This document shows, in pieces, positions 26,019-34,038 of a stretch of 64,000 bases of DNA. The stretch lies in NCBI GenBank assembly GCA_964530625.1, contig CAZHAK010000005.1:62001-126000 (forward strand). Reading direction: 5' to 3'. Made by a program: the position numbers and the translations under genes. The notes below the pieces were generated by a model. It was not told the DNA's origin. It worked only from the letters and a program-made list of their open reading frames with translations, and ran no database searches. Source of the DNA: JABWCQ01 sp964530625 (GTDB lineage Bacteria; Electryoneota; RPQS01). The first letter of the stretch is position 1. Each line of letters starts with the position of its first letter.

Positions 26019-27319
26019 TAAGAGTACGAAATAGCGCGGTAGACACCTCAACTCCGAAGCTGTCCATTACTGTACCGACTCCGCTGTACGGTGGAAGTTT
26101 GCCCATTGCGTATCATGCGGCCGACGCATTTGAGAAACTTGGTCATCAATGTCAAACGATTCAGTTTGATCATCAGTATGATACTTATAAGTGGCTTGCT
26201 CAATCTGTCGATTCAACTGAAGGCAAGAAGCTGCAAGGACATTTCGCCGAACTACTGGCGGACTACTCCGTTGAGATAGCGCTTGCTTCTAAATCCGACC
26301 TCGTGTGGTACACAGCACAAACGCCTGTGTCTGTCAACGGCTTAAGGCGATTGAGAAGCAATGGAGTTAAGACTGCTTTTTGGTTTGTCGAAGATGTGCG
26401 CCGCTTTGAGTACTGGAAATACTTCGTCGCAGAGTTTGACGTCGTCTTCACGATTCAGCAAGGAGCTGCTGCAGAGGCGATCAAGGCCGCGGGCGCGCGG
26501 AAAGTTGAATATCTGCCCTGCGCTGCAAACCCTAGCGTACATTATCAGCGAACGCTGTCAAAGGACGAACGGAGCCGCTACGGGTCTGAAGTTTCTTTTG
26601 TCGGCGCAGGCTATCCGAATCGCGTGCGTCTGTTCAATGATATTCGGATCCCAAATCTGAAGTTGTGGGGGAATGATTGGCCAAAAGAGTGGCTATCACG
26701 GATCGAGGAAGAGAGCAGAAGGGTATCGCCGGAAGAAACAGCACTTATCTACAACGCGTCCACTATGAATCTCAACATTCACAGCGCGATTGGCTTAAAT
26801 GCGATAGAACATGGTGACTTCGTCAACCCGCGGACCTTTGAAATTGCTGCATGCGGAGCATTCCAAATTGTGGATGATCAAGCGCCCTTAGGTGAGCTGT
26901 TCACAGACGGGGAATTGGCAATCGTCCGGAGTGAAGCGGAGCTGAAGAAGGCACTAGCATACTATCTCACGCATTCCGATAAGCGACTCCAAATGTGCGA
27001 AGCAGCGCAAGCGAGAGTCCTGCGTGAACACACATATGCGCATCGAATGAGGTGTGCTTTGGACCAAGTCTTTGCGATCCCGATGAAACCCAAAGTGATT
27101 TCAAGACAGCCAACCATTGCCGATTTGAAAACCGCGGCATGGGGAAACTCCGACATGCAGGCATTCCTATCTCAGTTCAATGACACGGAGCCTGCATCTC
27201 TTGTCAAACTTTGCGAGAAAGTTGGCGGCCACGGCGGAAGCCTTTCGCGCGCGGAACTCACGATATTGCTGATGCGAGAGTTTCGAAACTGGGGAGTCGA
27301 AAAAGGCGTCATCCAATGA
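26015..27319 (+). CDS. CgeB-like glycosyltransferase
   Basis: The 434-residue protein resembles CgeB/DUF3880-type GT-B proteins. It has LVWYTAQTPVSVNGLRRLRS and VKTAFWFVEDVRRFEYWKYF in the N-terminal domain, EVSFVGAGYPNRVRLFND in the linker, and the C-terminal Glyco_trans_1_2 stretch (MNLNIHSAIGLNAIEHGDFV, NPRTFEIAACGAFQIVDDQA, ELFTDGELAIVRSEAELKKA). A helical tail of about 80 residues follows. It is cytoplasmic by sequence. ATGA overlaps at both ends couple it to the Maf-like gene and to the GT9 gene. Donor and acceptor are unknown. Confidence 0.85.
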   Translation: MIRVRNSAVDTSTPKLSITVPTPLYGGSLPIAYHAADAFEKLGHQCQTIQFDHQYDTYKWLAQSVDSTEGKKLQGHFAELLADYSVEIALASKSDLVWYTAQTPVSVNGLRRLRSNGVKTAFWFVEDVRRFEYWKYFVAEFDVVFTIQQGAAAEAIKAAGARKVEYLPCAANPSVHYQRTLSKDERSRYGSEVSFVGAGYPNRVRLFNDIRIPNLKLWGNDWPKEWLSRIEEESRRVSPEETALIYNASTMNLNIHSAIGLNAIEHGDFVNPRTFEIAACGAFQIVDDQAPLGELFTDGELAIVRSEAELKKALAYYLTHSDKRLQMCEAAQARVLREHTYAHRMRCALDQVFAIPMKPKVISRQPTIADLKTAAWGNSDMQAFLSQFNDTEPASLVKLCEKVGGHGGSLSRAELTILLMREFRNWGVEKGVIQ

Positions 27320-28872
27320 ACGATGCATTGGTCATAGCGATCACGCGTCTGGGCGACTTGATTCAAACAGAGCCGATGATTCGTGCTATTAAGCGCGATT
27401 CTTTCACTAATCATGTTACTGTGCTAACCGAAAAATCCTTTGCGCCGGTTGTGCAACTTTTCAGCAGCGTTGATGAAATTGCCGTCGTTGACTTTGGTGT
27501 GATACTAGGCAAACTCGATCAGAGGGAACCGGAGCTTCCACTTAGTGCGTATTGCGATGTTTCGCGGTGGCTGGAAGAAAAGAGTTTTAGCGCGGTCTAC
27601 AACTTAACGCACTCGCGTCCGTCAATGATGCTGGCTGCGCTTGCCAAGCCTATGGCGGAAGGCGTCACACTCAGTCACGACTTGACACAGGTGGTTAATA
27701 GCAGGTGGTTGCAATATTTCTTCGCGACCAATCTTGCTCGTCCGTGGTGCTCTTTCAATTTGGTTGACATCTACGTCAACGCCGTTGCACCCCTGACCTC
27801 GTTTGAGGACAGAACGCCGTTTATCGGCGCACCAAACCGGGATACAAGAAGTCCTCAAAAGTGGAGCGACATCGAGTGTGTGCTTCATGTTGGTGCTTCG
27901 CAATCTGACAAACAATGGCCGCTCGACAAGTTTGTGTCACTGTGCAGAGATCTTCTTGCACGTGGAGTGGGCGTGACATTGATTGGAGGAGCAAAGTCAG
28001 AAGTCGTTAGCAATGCGTTCCCGAAACACTGCAAATTTTGTGATCGAACTGGGCAAACGTCCATAGCCGATCTGATTGATCTCTTTGGAAGCGCCGATAT
28101 TCTTATCTCGGCAGACTCCGGTCCCGTTCACGTCGCGGCTTTGTGCAAGCTGCCCATCATTGCGATTGAAGGAGGCTCGGCGCACGGCTTCGAAACTGCG
28201 CCGTACATCGAGAATGCGTTCGTCATTCAACCCCATTTAGAAAACGTGGTGAGTCGGACACCTGGCAAGAAGTTCACGTCGGCTTCTGCAGAAATGGTAT
28301 CCAAACAAACTGTGCTTTCGATCTTTGATTTGCATTTTGGTGAAAGTTCGGATATCGTCGTGTCGGAAGGATGTACGGTGTACAAGACATTCGCTGACAG
28401 AGCGATCCCGGGACTCGGATTGCGCGCCATCGCTGGCGGCCACTCGAAGTACGAAGAATGGCAACAGCGATTGCGTGAATTTTGGTGGCACTTGATCGGT
28501 GCGCGACATGCAGGAGTGGATCCATCAACTACGGAACTGGCATTGGCAGCACAGCGATCCGCAAGCGCCGCAAAAATGATTCGTTTACAGACAATGGACG
28601 TTTCACGACTGAAGAATTGTGCGGCGGCACTCAGTCAGGCTGAACGAGATATCCAGAATTTGATCGGCACTCATCCGCCCTTACATTGCCTGAATAGCTT
28701 TCTGCAGATAGCCAGAGGAAGCGTGTCCGGGGAGACCGCAGAGGAACAGGCGCTCGAGCTTGAAGAACTGTATTCGGATTTCGCTGGTGCCGCGCATATT
28801 CTTTTGCCGCCGGAGAACCAATCGAATAACAAAAAGATAACAAATTACAATGTCACGGAGGCAATAGTATGA
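27316..28872 (+). CDS. GT9 (heptosyltransferase-like) glycosyltransferase
   Basis: The 518-residue protein is a GT9 family member. Visible are LVIAITRLGDLIQTEPMIRA at the N-terminus, a second Rossmann domain with CVLHVGASQSDKQWPLDKFV, and the nucleotide-sugar site LISADSGPVHVAALCKLPII. After about residue 340 it carries an extra helical region of roughly 180 residues not found in LPS heptosyltransferases. The ATG at 27316 overlaps the preceding stop; an earlier in-frame ATG at 27211 is internal to that gene. Its GT9 domain resembles the N-terminal domain of the triple-domain protein at 22060, suggesting duplication. Role in core LPS is possible, but position favours the flagellin glycan. Confidence 0.87.
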   Translation: MNDALVIAITRLGDLIQTEPMIRAIKRDSFTNHVTVLTEKSFAPVVQLFSSVDEIAVVDFGVILGKLDQREPELPLSAYCDVSRWLEEKSFSAVYNLTHSRPSMMLAALAKPMAEGVTLSHDLTQVVNSRWLQYFFATNLARPWCSFNLVDIYVNAVAPLTSFEDRTPFIGAPNRDTRSPQKWSDIECVLHVGASQSDKQWPLDKFVSLCRDLLARGVGVTLIGGAKSEVVSNAFPKHCKFCDRTGQTSIADLIDLFGSADILISADSGPVHVAALCKLPIIAIEGGSAHGFETAPYIENAFVIQPHLENVVSRTPGKKFTSASAEMVSKQTVLSIFDLHFGESSDIVVSEGCTVYKTFADRAIPGLGLRAIAGGHSKYEEWQQRLREFWWHLIGARHAGVDPSTTELALAAQRSASAAKMIRLQTMDVSRLKNCAAALSQAERDIQNLIGTHPPLHCLNSFLQIARGSVSGETAEEQALELEELYSDFAGAAHILLPPENQSNNKKITNYNVTEAIV

Positions 28873-29483
28873 AAATCCTCATGAACGGTATGGAACTCAG
28901 CCGCGAAGCTCAAGGAAACATGGAAGTGGGTCAAGTGCTTTCAGAAGTTCAATCCGAAATCCATCAGGGCGGAAAAGTTCTCATCGGCGCCGCGATGGAC
29001 GGTGTGCCTATTGAACATGGTTTTCGACGCAAACGTCAGCTTGCAACACCGGTGACCCGCGTCTCTAAACTTGAATTGACGATTCAAAATCCTGAGGTCA
29101 TTGCAGAACAAATATTAAAAGATTCGTTGCAAATGTATCGGCAGATCGAGCAGGAAGTGCCTTCACTCGCGACGAGATTCCGAATCGGCGATGAGTTCGA
29201 GGCGAATCAGCAATTGGCCGATGTGCTTGAACGCCTGACGCTGTCACTCAAAGGAACGTCGCTGGCGCTCAACAGCAAGTCGACCGCGGATGGCCTCTAC
29301 GCACGGTTGAATCAGGCTGGAGGCGAACTTCTGCCCGTGTTGGATCGAGTACTTGCCGCCCAAACTTCCGGCGACTACACTGCTTTGGCTGATCAATTGG
29401 AGCACAAGCTGCCAAAGGCCCTGAAACAGTGCTATGAATGCATGACCGAAACGGCTGAAAATCCGACTGGAGTTGTAGAGTAA
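28869..29483 (+). CDS. Unknown protein closing the glycosyltransferase operon
   Basis: The 204-residue product is not recognised. The first 75 residues look like a small mixed alpha/beta fold (MKILMNGMELSREAQGNMEV, GGKVLIGAAMDGVPI); the rest is predicted helical with long amphipathic segments (EQILKDSLQMYRQIEQEVPS, LADVLERLTLSLKGTSLALN). Two cysteines sit near the C-terminus (QCYECM). There is no signal peptide or membrane segment. ATGA overlap with the GT9 gene shows it is translated with the island. It is the last gene before the sigma-28 promoter. A chaperone or adaptor role for flagellin or a transferase is conceivable but only from context. Confidence 0.7.
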   Translation: MKILMNGMELSREAQGNMEVGQVLSEVQSEIHQGGKVLIGAAMDGVPIEHGFRRKRQLATPVTRVSKLELTIQNPEVIAEQILKDSLQMYRQIEQEVPSLATRFRIGDEFEANQQLADVLERLTLSLKGTSLALNSKSTADGLYARLNQAGGELLPVLDRVLAAQTSGDYTALADQLEHKLPKALKQCYECMTETAENPTGVVE

Positions 29484-29501
29484 CCGACCCATGAGGCAAA
29501 T

Positions 29502-29529
29502 TAAAGTTATGAAACGAGTATTCCGATAA
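29502..29529 (+). promoter_or_regulatory. Sigma-28 promoter of the merR-like/flagellin-1 unit
   Basis: TAAAGTTA at 29502-29509 and TCCGATAA at 29522-29529 match the FliA consensus (TAAAGTTT, GCCGATAA) at seven of eight positions each, with a 12-base spacer, one longer than the ideal. Predicted start is near 29536, 33 bases before the ATG at 29569. It is the first sigma-28 signal after fliA in the window and would transcribe the MerR-like gene and then flagellin 1. Confidence 0.8.
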
Positions 29530-29568
29530 CCTGAGTGTAAGGAATCTTTCTAATCTGGAGTACTTGTC

Positions 29569-29943
29569 ATGAAGCATGAAGAATTATTGACTGCGCCTCG
29601 CGCAAGGTCACCCAAAGGTCCAAAGCTCTATTCCATCGGGCAAGTGCATGCCATAACAGGCATCCCCAAGCCGACCATTCGTTACTGGGAGAAGGAGTTT
29701 GAATCCTATTTGGAGCCCTTGCGCACTACCGGAAACCAACGTCGCTACGACGAAAAGTCAATTGCCGATCTCGAGAAAATCAACTATCTGGTGAAAGTCC
29801 AGGGGTACACACTCGATGGTGCGAAAAGAAAACTTGAACTGCTGCGCAAAGTTGATATCGAGCGACCCCATAGTAATGACCCGATGGCTGAACTCGCAAG
29901 AACAATGTCTGATTATTTACTGAAGAAGTTGTCCCGCGATTAG
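29569..29943 (+). CDS. MerR-family DNA-binding protein
   Basis: The 124-residue protein has a MerR-type winged helix-turn-helix near residues 22-90: LYSIGQVHAITGIPKPTIRY, then WEKEFESYLEPLRTTGNQRRY and DLEKINYLVKVQGYTLDGAK. Only a short C-terminal helix follows, with no metal-binding cysteines and no ligand domain, so it looks like the minimal HTH form. The ATG at 29569 has GGAG nine bases upstream. It stands between a sigma-28 promoter and flagellin 1, 29 bases before the flagellin ATG, so it would be made together with flagellin. A feedback regulator of late flagellar genes is plausible; targets are unknown. Confidence 0.88.
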   Translation: MKHEELLTAPRARSPKGPKLYSIGQVHAITGIPKPTIRYWEKEFESYLEPLRTTGNQRRYDEKSIADLEKINYLVKVQGYTLDGAKRKLELLRKVDIERPHSNDPMAELARTMSDYLLKKLSRD

Positions 29944-29972
29944 CGGGTGAATCCAAATATCACGGGAGTAAC

Positions 29973-30872
29973 ATGAGTACACGTATCAATCACAATCTGC
30001 TTTCCCTTGGCGCGCAACGCGCCGTGTGGACTGCGCAAAGCGACCTTGACTCGGCCGTGCAGCGACTGTCAAGCGGTTTGCGAATCAACTATGCGTGGGA
30101 TGATCCCACGGGTTTAGGTATCAGCGAGCGGCTACGTGCATCTATTAGCGGAATGATAGAGGCAGAGAAAAACGCAAGCTACAACATCAACATGATGCAG
30201 ACAGCCGAAGGCGCGCTGGCTGTTATCGATGAGAAACTGATCAGAATGCGAGCGATCGCCATTCAAGCCGCTAACGGAGTCTTAACCACGCTCGATCGCC
30301 AAGTCGCAAACGTGGAATTTCAGCAGTTAAAGAGCGAAATGGATCGTATCGCTCGTACGGCGAACTACAATGGTTTCTATCTTTTGGACGGTTCCCGCTC
30401 CGCCTCTACTGAGAACACCGATCCGACTCTGGCGTTTGGCTTCAATGCCGTCACGACCGCCGCGGAAGCAAGCTCAATCAAATTCCATATCGGTGAGAAC
30501 AACAACGTCGGCCAGGACTACTACTACATTAATATCGCCGGCATGACGGCTGATGAACTTGGAGTCGCCTCGCTCGACGTGTCAAACACTGCAACCGCGC
30601 AAGCCGCAATTGAGACGCTCATTCAAGCCATCAACTCGAAAGACACCACGCGCACATTTCTCGGGTCGATGGTCTCGCGGTTGCAAAACACCATTCTGAA
30701 TTTGAAAATTTCGCGCGAAAATGCCACGGCTTCCGAATCGCAGATTCGAGACGCGGACTTCGCCGAAGAAATGTCGAACTTTACGCGCGCGCAAATCCTG
30801 ATGCAGACCGGTGTCTCTATGCTTGGTCAAGCGAACCAGATTCCGAACATTGTCGCCCAGTTGGTCGGATAA
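29973..30872 (+). CDS. fliC: Flagellin (copy 1)
   Basis: Flagellin is the filament subunit. The 299-residue protein has the standard N-terminal D0/D1 region (RINHNLLSLGAQRAVWTAQS, LSSGLRINYAWDDPTGLGIS, VIDEKLIRMRAIAIQAANG) and C-terminal region (NLKISRENATASESQIRDAD, AEEMSNFTRAQILMQTGVSM, PNIVAQLVG). The middle is short, about 90 residues, so the filament exposes little beyond D1. No cysteine. By hand alignment about 50 of 299 positions differ from copy 2 (about 83 % identity) with no gaps; most differences are central. Ser/Thr-rich central residues could carry glycans from the upstream island. A GGGAG ribosome-binding site precedes the ATG. Confidence 0.98.
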   Translation: MSTRINHNLLSLGAQRAVWTAQSDLDSAVQRLSSGLRINYAWDDPTGLGISERLRASISGMIEAEKNASYNINMMQTAEGALAVIDEKLIRMRAIAIQAANGVLTTLDRQVANVEFQQLKSEMDRIARTANYNGFYLLDGSRSASTENTDPTLAFGFNAVTTAAEASSIKFHIGENNNVGQDYYYINIAGMTADELGVASLDVSNTATAQAAIETLIQAINSKDTTRTFLGSMVSRLQNTILNLKISRENATASESQIRDADFAEEMSNFTRAQILMQTGVSMLGQANQIPNIVAQLVG

Positions 30873-30877
30873 CCTGA

Positions 30878-31246
30878 ATGATGAGTAAGGAAGGACAGCA
30901 TACTACCAATTCTATTGGACCATCGGAAGATCTGTTTGACCAGCTCAGACAGATCTCCGATGCTCTGTGGGACGCCGCGCAGCGGACCTCACTTCCTGAA
31001 GTGAATTCACTCCTAGATCTAAGGCAATCTATAATTGAAAAGATCGCCGAGTTGAAACCTTTGGAAGACGCCCAGAGTCGCGAAGTCAAGGCAATCATTG
31101 CGTCCGACAAATATCTCGTGAGACAGCTAAACACTGAACTTTCTTGGCTGGAACGCAGGCTTAAGGGACTCGGACAGAGACGGGAAGCCGCAGCGGGCTA
31201 TCGCACACTCAGTACACAAAAGAGCTACGTAACAAGGAGCGGCTGA
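30878..31246 (+). CDS. Small helical protein, possible flagellar chaperone
   Basis: The 122-residue protein is unrecognised but resembles FliT/FlgN-type export chaperones in size and helical character (LFDQLRQISDALWDAAQRTS, LDLRQSIIEKIAELKPLEDA, LVRQLNTELSWLERRLKGLG). The last block, a charged amphipathic helix followed by a basic Ser/Tyr tail, is typical of small flagellar helpers. It starts five bases after the flagellin stop, so it is translated from the same message. A FliT-like role for FliD, or a second flagellin-specific chaperone beside FliS, are the leading ideas; sequence is not decisive. Confidence 0.6.
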   Translation: MMSKEGQHTTNSIGPSEDLFDQLRQISDALWDAAQRTSLPEVNSLLDLRQSIIEKIAELKPLEDAQSREVKAIIASDKYLVRQLNTELSWLERRLKGLGQRREAAAGYRTLSTQKSYVTRSG

Positions 31247-31250
31247 TCAG

Positions 31251-32996
31251 ATGTGTGGCTCCGTTGCTCTTCTTAATGACACCATTGAACTTGAATCTGC
31301 CGTTCGCTCCGCGCTGAAACTGCTTGAAGCTCGTGGGCCGGATGGCAATGGTATCTCCATTGTTTCCGGCGGTGCGTTAGGCCATTGCAGACTTTCGTTG
31401 AGGGATGCCGATGGCGGCGCTCAGCCCATGAAACTCGCGGACGGCCGTACGCTGGCGTATGTCGGAGAGCTCTACAACGAGCATATGCTGCGCAATCTGC
31501 TGCAGCTTAACGGGAAACTTCCCCGCACCGCCAGTGACACAGAGACTCTCGCCCATGCCATTGAGCAATGGGGAGATCAGGCGTGGAAAATGATTGAGGC
31601 AATGTTCGCAGTTATGCTACTGTCACCCGACGGCAGCGTTTTGCAGCTCATTCGGGATCGTCACGGTGTCAAACCGATTTTTTTCGCGCGAGGAGCTTCT
31701 ACCGTCGCCGCTGCAAGCCAACCCTCTGCGCTACGTGAATTCGGCTATGGACAAGTTGCGTCTTTGCCCGCGCTGGTTCACTACTTAAGAACTTCGCAAG
31801 TCTGTTTCCACGAGCAATCCGTTTGGAGTGACATTCAGCTCACACCGCCGGGAAGCATCGTGACCCTCGGGCTCGAATCCGCGAATCACGCGACGTGGGC
31901 CGATGAACTGACATTTAATGGGGAAGAGCCGACGGACCCGGCGCAGCACTCGAGATTGACGGCCTTATTGAATGAAGCAGTCTATCGCCAGAGTCAAGCG
32001 GACACGCCAGTCGGAGTCTTCTTGTCAGGCGGCATTGACAGCTCCCTTTTGGCCGCGTTGCTCGCCAACATGCTGAAGAATCCAGTTCGGACCTTCGCGA
32101 TCGGACTTCAGCATGACACCGAAGACCTCCGATACGCTCAAGTCGTCGCGAAACACATCCGGTCCGTTCACGAGCAGGTGGTGCTTACCCCCGATGAGTT
32201 CTTTCGGCATATGCGTGAATTGACCGCGATTCGCGCACTGCCCGTTTCGCTGCCGAACGAAGTGCTTATATATAGGTTGTCGCTCCAAGCGAAGAACTCG
32301 GTGAAAGCAGTTCTCTCCGGAGAGGGAGCGGACGAGCTGTTCGGAGGATATCATCGTCTTCAAGTCAGGTTGCGAAATCGCAACAGAGAGGACACGCTTC
32401 GCGCATATCGTGACAACACGGCGTGGTTCAGCGCAAATGACCTCGCGAACGCGTTGCAAGATCAAACAGCCGTAACGGAATGCTTGCACAATGATTCAAT
32501 GGAATTGCAAAGGCTTCTCAAAAATGTTCCGGCTCATGCCGCCGTCCGGTCAATATTGTTGAAAGATCATTTCCCACATCTATTGTTGAGATTGGACGGC
32601 GCCTCCATGGCCGGATCAATTGAAGGACGCGTTCCATTTACCGATTCAGATATCGTCCGTTTCGCGGCGCAGTTGCACGACAAAGATCTCGCCCCGGCTT
32701 TCGGAATGGAGAAACCGATACTAAGAAAATCAGCTTTGGGTTTATTGCCCGAAGAGGTTTTGAGGCGACCTAAACGGGCCTTTAGTGCCTCTCTTGCGAC
32801 ACTTTTTGAATCCAATGCGGGTCAATTGGAATTATTTAACTCTCTTTCACAGCCCGTGATTGCTAAACTGTTTGATGCAGAAAAACTTGAGAAGATTTTA
32901 AGTGAAGATCGTGAAAGCCAAGTGTTTCATAGAACTTGGCTCATTTGTTCTTTAGGCATGTGGAGTGACCTCTGTCGGGTCAGTCAAATTAACTGA
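31251..32996 (+). CDS. AsnB-type glutamine amidotransferase between flagellin genes
   Basis: The 581-residue protein is a glutamine-dependent asparagine-synthetase homologue. Cys2 follows the initiator Met and begins the class-II amidotransferase domain (GHCRLSLRDADGGAQPM, DRHGVKPIFFARG). The synthetase domain has the PP-loop SGGIDSS starting at Ser259 and LSGEGADELFGGYHRL. It is near normal AsnB length. Its four-base spacing from the preceding gene and its position between two flagellin genes are unlike a housekeeping asnB. AsnB-like enzymes in sugar loci amidate sugar carboxyl groups, so modification of a flagellin glycan is the attractive alternative. Plain asparagine synthesis cannot be excluded. 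Confidence 0.9.
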   Translation: MCGSVALLNDTIELESAVRSALKLLEARGPDGNGISIVSGGALGHCRLSLRDADGGAQPMKLADGRTLAYVGELYNEHMLRNLLQLNGKLPRTASDTETLAHAIEQWGDQAWKMIEAMFAVMLLSPDGSVLQLIRDRHGVKPIFFARGASTVAAASQPSALREFGYGQVASLPALVHYLRTSQVCFHEQSVWSDIQLTPPGSIVTLGLESANHATWADELTFNGEEPTDPAQHSRLTALLNEAVYRQSQADTPVGVFLSGGIDSSLLAALLANMLKNPVRTFAIGLQHDTEDLRYAQVVAKHIRSVHEQVVLTPDEFFRHMRELTAIRALPVSLPNEVLIYRLSLQAKNSVKAVLSGEGADELFGGYHRLQVRLRNRNREDTLRAYRDNTAWFSANDLANALQDQTAVTECLHNDSMELQRLLKNVPAHAAVRSILLKDHFPHLLLRLDGASMAGSIEGRVPFTDSDIVRFAAQLHDKDLAPAFGMEKPILRKSALGLLPEEVLRRPKRAFSASLATLFESNAGQLELFNSLSQPVIAKLFDAEKLEKILSEDRESQVFHRTWLICSLGMWSDLCRVSQIN

Positions 32997-32999
32997 CCC
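32977..32999 (+). other. Perfect stem-loop across the amidotransferase stop codon
   Basis: GGGTCAGT (32977-32984) and ACTGACCC (32992-32999) form an 8-bp perfect stem with a 7-base loop spanning the TGA of the amidotransferase gene. No T-run follows, so it does not look like a classic intrinsic terminator. It could protect the 3' end of the flagellin-1 message or reduce read-through into the sigma-28 promoter region just downstream. Confidence 0.6.
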
Positions 33000-33021
33000 T
33001 AAACTCCGTCCAGAGGGGAAT

Positions 33022-33048
33022 TTAAGTTCAGGAAAGGGTCGCCGATAA
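33022..33048 (+). promoter_or_regulatory. Sigma-28 promoter of flagellin 2
   Basis: TTAAGTTC at 33022-33029 and a perfect GCCGATAA at 33041-33048 are separated by 11 bases, the optimal FliA arrangement. Predicted start is near 33055, giving an untranslated leader of about 82 bases before flagellin 2 at 33137. It is the best sigma-28 match seen in the window and suggests copy 2 is the more strongly expressed flagellin. Confidence 0.92.
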
Positions 33049-33058
33049 TTCTGATGAA

Positions 33059-33077
33059 CCGCGCCAAAATGGCGTGG
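33059..33077 (+). other. Leader stem-loop at the 5' end of the flagellin-2 message
   Basis: CCGCGCCA (33059-33066) pairs with TGGCGTGG (33070-33077) around an AAA loop, with one G-T wobble. It starts about five bases after the predicted sigma-28 start, so it would sit at the very 5' end of the transcript, where such hairpins often stabilise abundant messages. The rest of the leader ends with CTCGGAGGAGG-type ribosome-binding sequence before the ATG. Confidence 0.5.
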
Positions 33078-33136
33078 ACAATCCATCTGAGCTTAATCGG
33101 TAACTATCCAGAACAGCTCCCTCGGAGGAGGAACAA

Positions 33137-34036
33137 ATGAGTACACGTATCAACCACAATCTGCTGTCACTTGGCGCACAACGCTCCGTGTGGACAGCAC
33201 AGAACGACTTGGACAGCGCTGTTCAACGGCTTTCAAGCGGGCTGCGGATCAACTACGCGTGGGATGATCCCACGGGACTTGGCATTAGCGAGCGCATGCG
33301 TTCTTCGATCGTCGGTATGGTCGAAGCCGAAAAGAATGCCTCATACAATGTCAACATGATGCAGACCGCTGAAGGCGCGTTGGCTGTCATTGACGAAAAA
33401 CTGGTGCGGATGCGCGCCATCGCCGTGCAGGCAGCGAACGGTATTTTGACGACTCTCGATCGCCAAGTTGCGAACGTCGAGTTCCAACAGTTGAAGTCGG
33501 AAGCCGACCGTATCGCCAAGGTATCCAACTATAACGGATACAAATTGCTGGACGGTTCGCGTGCAGCATCAAGCCCGAATGCTGATCCGACGCTGGCACT
33601 GGGCAGTAACGCCGTTGTCACTGCATCTGACGGAGCAGCTATCAAGTTCCATATCGGCGAAAACAATGTCGCCGGCCAGGATTACTACTATGTGAACCTG
33701 GGCGGAATGACCGCAGAAGATCTGAACATCGCATCTTTGCAGGTTTCCGACACCGCGTCGGCACAGGCCGCGATTGAAACACTGATATCTGCAATCAATT
33801 CGAAAGACACGGAGCGCACGTTCATCGGCTCAATGGTCGAACGTCTCCAAAATACGATTCTGAATTTGAAGATTCAGCGTGAAAATGCGACGGCATCCGA
33901 ATCGCAAATCCGCGACGCGGACTTTGCCGAAGAAATGTCGAACTTCACTCGTGCGCAAATCTTGATGCAAACGGGTATCTCGATGCTTTCGACTGCCAAT
34001 TCGATGCCGAACATCGTCGCACAGCTCGTCGGATAA
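33137..34036 (+). CDS. fliC: Flagellin (copy 2)
   Basis: A second 299-residue flagellin, paralogue of copy 1 at 29973. Terminal regions are nearly identical (LSSGLRINYAWDDPTGLGIS; FAEEMSNFTRAQILMQTGIS), while the central part is more diverged (SSPNADPTLALGSNAVVTAS). Like copy 1 it lacks outer D2/D3 domains and cysteine. It has its own sigma-28 promoter, a structured leader and a strong GGAGGAGG ribosome-binding site, so expression is probably high. A structured spacer follows before fliD. The two copies could form distinct filament segments or serve as a reservoir for recombination. Confidence 0.98.
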   Translation: MSTRINHNLLSLGAQRSVWTAQNDLDSAVQRLSSGLRINYAWDDPTGLGISERMRSSIVGMVEAEKNASYNVNMMQTAEGALAVIDEKLVRMRAIAVQAANGILTTLDRQVANVEFQQLKSEADRIAKVSNYNGYKLLDGSRAASSPNADPTLALGSNAVVTASDGAAIKFHIGENNVAGQDYYYVNLGGMTAEDLNIASLQVSDTASAQAAIETLISAINSKDTERTFIGSMVERLQNTILNLKIQRENATASESQIRDADFAEEMSNFTRAQILMQTGISMLSTANSMPNIVAQLVG

Positions 34037-34038
34037 TC

